A DNA stretch of 64,000 nt from Cepaea nemoralis (Eukaryota; Mollusca; Gastropoda; Stylommatophora; Helicidae). The notes beneath the pieces were generated by a model. That model was not told the origin of the DNA. It made no database searches and worked only from the letters and a program-made list of their open reading frames with translations. Shown piece after piece: positions 60,705 to 64,000 of this stretch (the first letter of the stretch is position 1; each line of letters starts with the position of its first letter). The position numbers were made by a program, and so were the translations under genes. The stretch lies in contig JACEFZ010013499.1 of assembly GCA_014155875.1 (NCBI GenBank), positions 351,501 to 415,500 of the forward strand, written 5' to 3'.

Positions 60705-61890
60705 GTGGGATATGCCCTCTAGGGAAAATGTCATAGGTGAACGATACATTCTAGGGGAAATGTCATATGTGAACGATACATTCTAGGGAAAATGTCATAG
60801 GTGAACGATACATTCTAGGGAAAATGCCATAGGTGAACGATGCATTCTAGGGAAAATGTCATAGGTGAACGATATATTCTAGGGAAAATGTCATAGGTGG
60901 ACGATAAATTATAGGGAAAATGTCATAGGTGAACGATGCATTCTAGGGAAAATATCATAGGTGGGCAATATATTCTAGGGAAAATGTCATAGGTGAACGA
61001 TAAATTATAGGGAAAATGTCATAGGTGAACGATGCATTCTAGGGAAAATGTCATATGTGAACGATACATTCTAGGGAAAATGTCATAGGTGAACGATACA
61101 TTCTAGGGAAAATGCCATAGGTGAACGATATATTCTAGGGAAAATGTCATAGGTGGGCAATATATTCTAGGGAAAATGAATGTCATAGGTGAACGATAAA
61201 TTATAGGGAAAATGTCATAGGTGAATGAAACATTCTAGGGAAAATGTCAAATGTGAACGATGAATTCTAGAGAAAATGTCATAGGTGAAATGATAACTTC
61301 TAGGGAAAATGTCATAGGTAAACGATACATTCTGGGGAAAATGTCATAGGTGAAACGATAACACGATAAATTCTAGGGAAAATGTCATAGGTGAAACGAT
61401 AACTTCTAGGGAAAATGTCAAAGTGAAACGATAACTTTTAGGGAAAATTCCATAAGTGAAAAGATAACTTCTAGGGAAAATGTCATAGGTTACACGATAA
61501 ATTCTAGTGAAAATGTCATAGGCAAAAGATAAATTCTAGGGAAAATGTCATAGATGAACGATAAATTCTAGGGAAAATGTCATAGATTAAAGATAAATTC
61601 TAGGGAAAATGTCATAAGTGAACTATAAATTCTAGGGAAAATGTCATAGGCGAAAGATAAATTCTAGGGAAACTGTCATAGATGAACGATAAATTCTAGG
61701 GAAAATGTCATAGATTAAAGATATATTCTAGAGAAAATGTCATAGGTGAACGATAAATTCTAGGGAAAATGTCATAGGTGAAAGATAAATTCTAGGGAAA
61801 ATGTCATAGTTGAAAGGTAAATTCTAGGGAAAATATTATAGGTGAACGATAAATTCTAGGGAAAATGTCATAGGTGAACGATGAATTAGA
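60705..61890. repeat. Minisatellite, about 32-bp unit
   Basis: About 37 units of gggaaaatgtcataggtgaa and cgataaattcta. The left part has mostly gaacgatacatt and the right part mostly gataaatt forms. Confidence 0.96.
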
Positions 61891-61959
61891 CAACAATTAG
61901 TTTAGCATTTGATTTAGCCTGCTACACATCGAGCCTGTCCGCAACAAATAACTTAAATG

Positions 61960-62120
61960 TGTCCCGTAGAAGAAATCTGTTACGGGTGTGTGAGGTGCTA
62001 CTACCCTTAAAGTGTGTGGACGGAGAAATAGGTGACCAGTCTTTGCTCCCCGTAGCGAATGCCGAGAACTGAAATCGAACCCTAGTTCAACCGCACTTAT
62101 GCCATTGTTAGAGCAAGTTT
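61960..62120 (-). repeat. SINE D copy
   Basis: Minus strand: atggcataagtgcggttgaa (A-box-like), then ctagggttcgatttcag (B box), then cattcgctacggggagcaa. Parallel to 27020-27140. Confidence 0.6.
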
Positions 62121-62149
62121 CTATCTCCATACCAAAGCTAAAATGTTTA

Positions 62150-62352
62150 TCGAAAGACAGAAGATCAACTACCAGAACTGGCCCTACATCAAAGATCATC
62201 TGCGACGAGAGCAAGAGGACGCCCGAGAAGAAAATGGATTGACGACATCAAAGACATTGTACAATCACACGGAATGACACTATCCAGTACCACCCATCGG
62301 GCGCTGGAGAGCCAATTATTCCTCTCCACGAAGCTTGACAGCAAAAGTGAAA

Positions 62353-62441
<89 letters not shown>
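62150..62441 (+). mobile_element. LINE G, C-terminal end with (GAT)n tail
   Basis: One frame reads RGRPRRKWIDDIKDIVQSHG, then MTLSSTTHRALESQLFLSTK, then LDSKSER and stop. GRPR-x-x-W-x-D-D-I is the usual C-terminal signature of RTE-like LINEs. The stop TGA runs straight into about 29 GAT units (62353-62441), so the microsatellite is probably the LINE tail. No RT part is present. Confidence 0.72.
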
Positions 62442-62442
<1 letters not shown>

Positions 62443-62454
62443 CACACCACTTTT

Positions 62455-62785
62455 GACATGCACCAAAGCGAGCAAACTTCCGTTATCCGTGTTTTATTTA
62501 TCAGTGAAAGGGTGAAACCTACAGAAATTCATCGGCAACTGAAGGTCCAGAAAGGCGATGCATGTCTGTCAGTCCACCAAAGGTATGAGTGGAGTGGGAA
62601 GTTTCAAAACGGTGTGGCCTCTGTGACACAATGTTCAGGCACACCGAATAGTGATCAAAGGGTTTTTCTGCATTTCATCTGCACTGGAGGACTTCCATTG
62701 AACGCAGTGGTGGCTACATCAAAAATTGATACATTTGTCCTTCCTTTGTTTTCCTCCAGCATAAATTCGCCAAATACATTTTAAA
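62455..62785 (+). pseudogene. Mariner transposase, N-terminal helix-turn-helix joined to C-terminal remnant
   Basis: Plus frame reads HQSEQTSVIRVLFISERVKP, then EIHRQLKVQKGDACLSVHQR, YEWSGKFQNGVASVTQCSGTP. This is the mariner/Mos1-type DNA-binding N-terminus. It breaks near 62650. A few codons later another frame has WRTSIERSGGYIKN, resembling the transposase C-terminus. About 200 residues of catalytic core are missing. Confidence 0.72.
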
Positions 62786-62790
62786 AAAAA

Positions 62791-63074
62791 CATTTAAGGT
62801 TTTCATTTGAAGCCCCCCTCGCATATCACGTCTGTCTGTCTGGCTGTGGGCATGCTGAGCGCTGAATGCACAACATCTCTGCGGGCTGGTTCATCATCGC
62901 AAGAAATATTAACGCGAACGGGAGGGGGAGGGGCACAGTAGAGTCATCTCCTTAGCTCTAGCCTTCATCTTTCTCCTCCTCCTCTTCAGCCCTCGCATGC
63001 GCTTCTTTCTTCACTTAGCTCTCATTCTCTTGACCGGAACTTCTCCTCAGCAATTTACCTAAAGACAGCAAGTC
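62791..63074. other. No identifiable feature
   Basis: Contains a cctcctcctcttc-rich patch. Nothing else was recognised. Confidence 0.4.
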
Positions 63075-63154
63075 TTTTTTTTTTAAAGTTAAACAACATT
63101 GTTTTAATGAAGTTACATTGGAAATGATATAGATGCCAAAAAGGATGGTCTAGT
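63075..63154 (-). other. Probable 3' UTR end of the SEM1 sequence
   Basis: On the minus strand, after the hAT element, about 60 bp of sequence leads to ATTAAA (63103-63108), then about 20 nt later an A10 run (63075-63084). This is the layout of an mRNA 3' end with a poly(A) remnant. Confidence 0.55.
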
Positions 63155-63562
63155 AAGTAGTTCTTAAACGGTGGGGAATTTCAACCCCCCCCCCCCCTGG
63201 GGGGGGGGGGGGGGGGGGATTTTAGGGTTTCCAAAGAGGGGGGATTAAGATTATTTCAAGATCGCGTTAGTACAAGAACCGATTACTTGATATTGTTTTT
63301 CCCTTCATACTGTACGGTTCTGTACGTCTCACCCTTCTAAAATTCATTTTATAAAGTAAGTAGACCCACAAATCACGCTTTATTTTTTTATGTGGACATC
63401 TATACTTGTTTTAGTATGTGCTATTAAATTTAGCTTCCATTATTCCGTATACTGTGTAGGGGTGGGGCGGGAGTTTAGGTAGGAAATACGAAAGGGGAAG
63501 GGGATGACGTTCTGAAAATATGATGAAGAGGGGCACGGGCCAAGAAAGGTTGAGAACCACTG
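63155..63562. mobile_element. hAT-type non-autonomous element, copy 2
   Basis: Left end agtagttcttaaac (a degraded form of the terminal repeat) and right end aggttgagaaccactg. Flanks are gtctagta (63148-63155) and gcctagta (63563-63570), an 8-bp TSD with one mismatch, as expected for hAT. The body matches 9950-10277. Long C and G runs at about 63184-63217. Confidence 0.83.
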
Positions 63563-63580
63563 GCCTAGTACATTATGTCT

Positions 63581-63800
63581 TCATTGTTCAGAAATATGAT
63601 GATTCTTTCTTTGTCTCTCAAACTCAGCCCGGATCTGTTTAGAAAAGTCATCATCTATGTTATTATCATCCCAGATATCTTCCCACACGTTGATATCCTC
63701 AGGTGTCTCTTCTTCACCAATCCAGTCTTCGGCGGGGAACTTTCTCAAATTCATCTTCTTCGAGCATCCCGAGATCTGGTTTCGTCGGACTGTAAGCCAT
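63581..63800 (-). pseudogene. SEM1: SEM1 (DSS1) proteasome-lid subunit coding sequence with one frameshift
   Basis: SEM1/DSS1 is a small acidic, largely disordered protein of the 26S proteasome lid that also binds BRCA2. Minus strand, ATG at 63800: [19 protein letters not shown], then, one base out of phase, [35 protein letters not shown] and stop at 63581. Both acidic Trp-containing blocks of the family are present and the total of 72 residues is the normal length. One extra base at about 63741-63743 breaks the frame. There is no intron in the coding part, and a poly(A)-like 3' end lies beyond the hAT insertion, which suggests a processed retrocopy. A real gene with a consensus error is the alternative: a splice-acceptor-like ctaacacag lies 15 bp before the ATG. 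Confidence 0.88.
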
Positions 63801-64000
63801 GATGTTGCTTTTTGAAACCTGTGTTAGCAAAATGTGAGACAGCAACAGTCGCAACACTGAGGTCATCAAGGAGCAGCAGTAGAGAAGGCTACTTTGGCAC
63901 CGGAGAAAAAAAACGATGCTCACTGTAACATCGCGAGGCCGCCAGCACGCGCGTCCCCAGTTAGCCACTGCCATCAAGTTAGCCGTCACAGGTCGAGACT
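63801..64000. other. 5' flank of the SEM1 sequence
   Basis: On the minus strand the sequence tctcacattttgctaacaca, then ggtttcaaaaagcaacatc, precedes the ATG. It resembles a pyrimidine tract plus acceptor AG, or simply 5' flank. The window ends before this can be settled. Confidence 0.4.

Noticed and set aside
60705..61890. Possible CRISPR or regulatory array
   Set aside because: The units are contiguous, without spacers, and vary by point changes like a minisatellite.

Overview
This is nuclear DNA of an animal. It is almost entirely transposable elements and tandem repeats, with only one recognisable host gene sequence. A lophotrochozoan, most likely a mollusc, fits best: RTE-type and RNase H-bearing LINEs, several tRNA-derived SINE families, very abundant microsatellites, and a Ty3/gypsy element of the rare Gmr1 type. 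I cannot name a species. There are no bacterial-type operons, rRNA genes, functional tRNA genes or CRISPR arrays.

Layout. 0-7 kb: SINE pieces, a 330-bp palindrome, an RTE-type LINE (family A) with an open 705-codon reverse transcriptase (RT) frame, a GA-tract array, and a decayed RT/RNase H LINE (family I, minus strand). 7-14 kb: minisatellites and microsatellites, including a 3.6-kb series of related 38-42 bp repeats, and a hAT-type element split by a SINE. 14-30 kb: relics of LINE families B and C, many SINEs, and about 4 kb without identifiable content (20.4-24.1 kb). 30.3-44.2 kb: a nested block. A family A LINE is split by a 12.9-kb Gmr1-type LTR retrotransposon; its left LTR is split by a 3.25-kb LTR-like element and its right LTR by a 338-bp retroposon. 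45-52 kb: a SINE, U2-snRNA-like repeats, LINE ends, and a palindromic mariner derivative split by a LINE. 52-54.5 kb: a third sizeable family A LINE, split by a 941-bp Helitron. 54.5-62.4 kb: minisatellites, SINEs and two family I LINE copies. 62.4-64 kb: a mariner fragment, and a SEM1 (DSS1) coding sequence with one frameshift and a second hAT copy in its 3' region.

Most junctions were read from target-site duplications (TSDs) or from comparison with an uninterrupted relative in the window, so relative insertion order is supported at several places. Nearly all element ORFs carry stops or frameshifts. Some may be consensus errors, because part of the two Gmr1 LTRs differs mainly by single-base indels. 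Labels used here: LINE A (RTE type, TTGA-like tail), LINE B (decayed RTE type), LINE C (GAGAT-like tail), LINE D, F and G (fragments), LINE I (RNase H-bearing), and SINE A to D.
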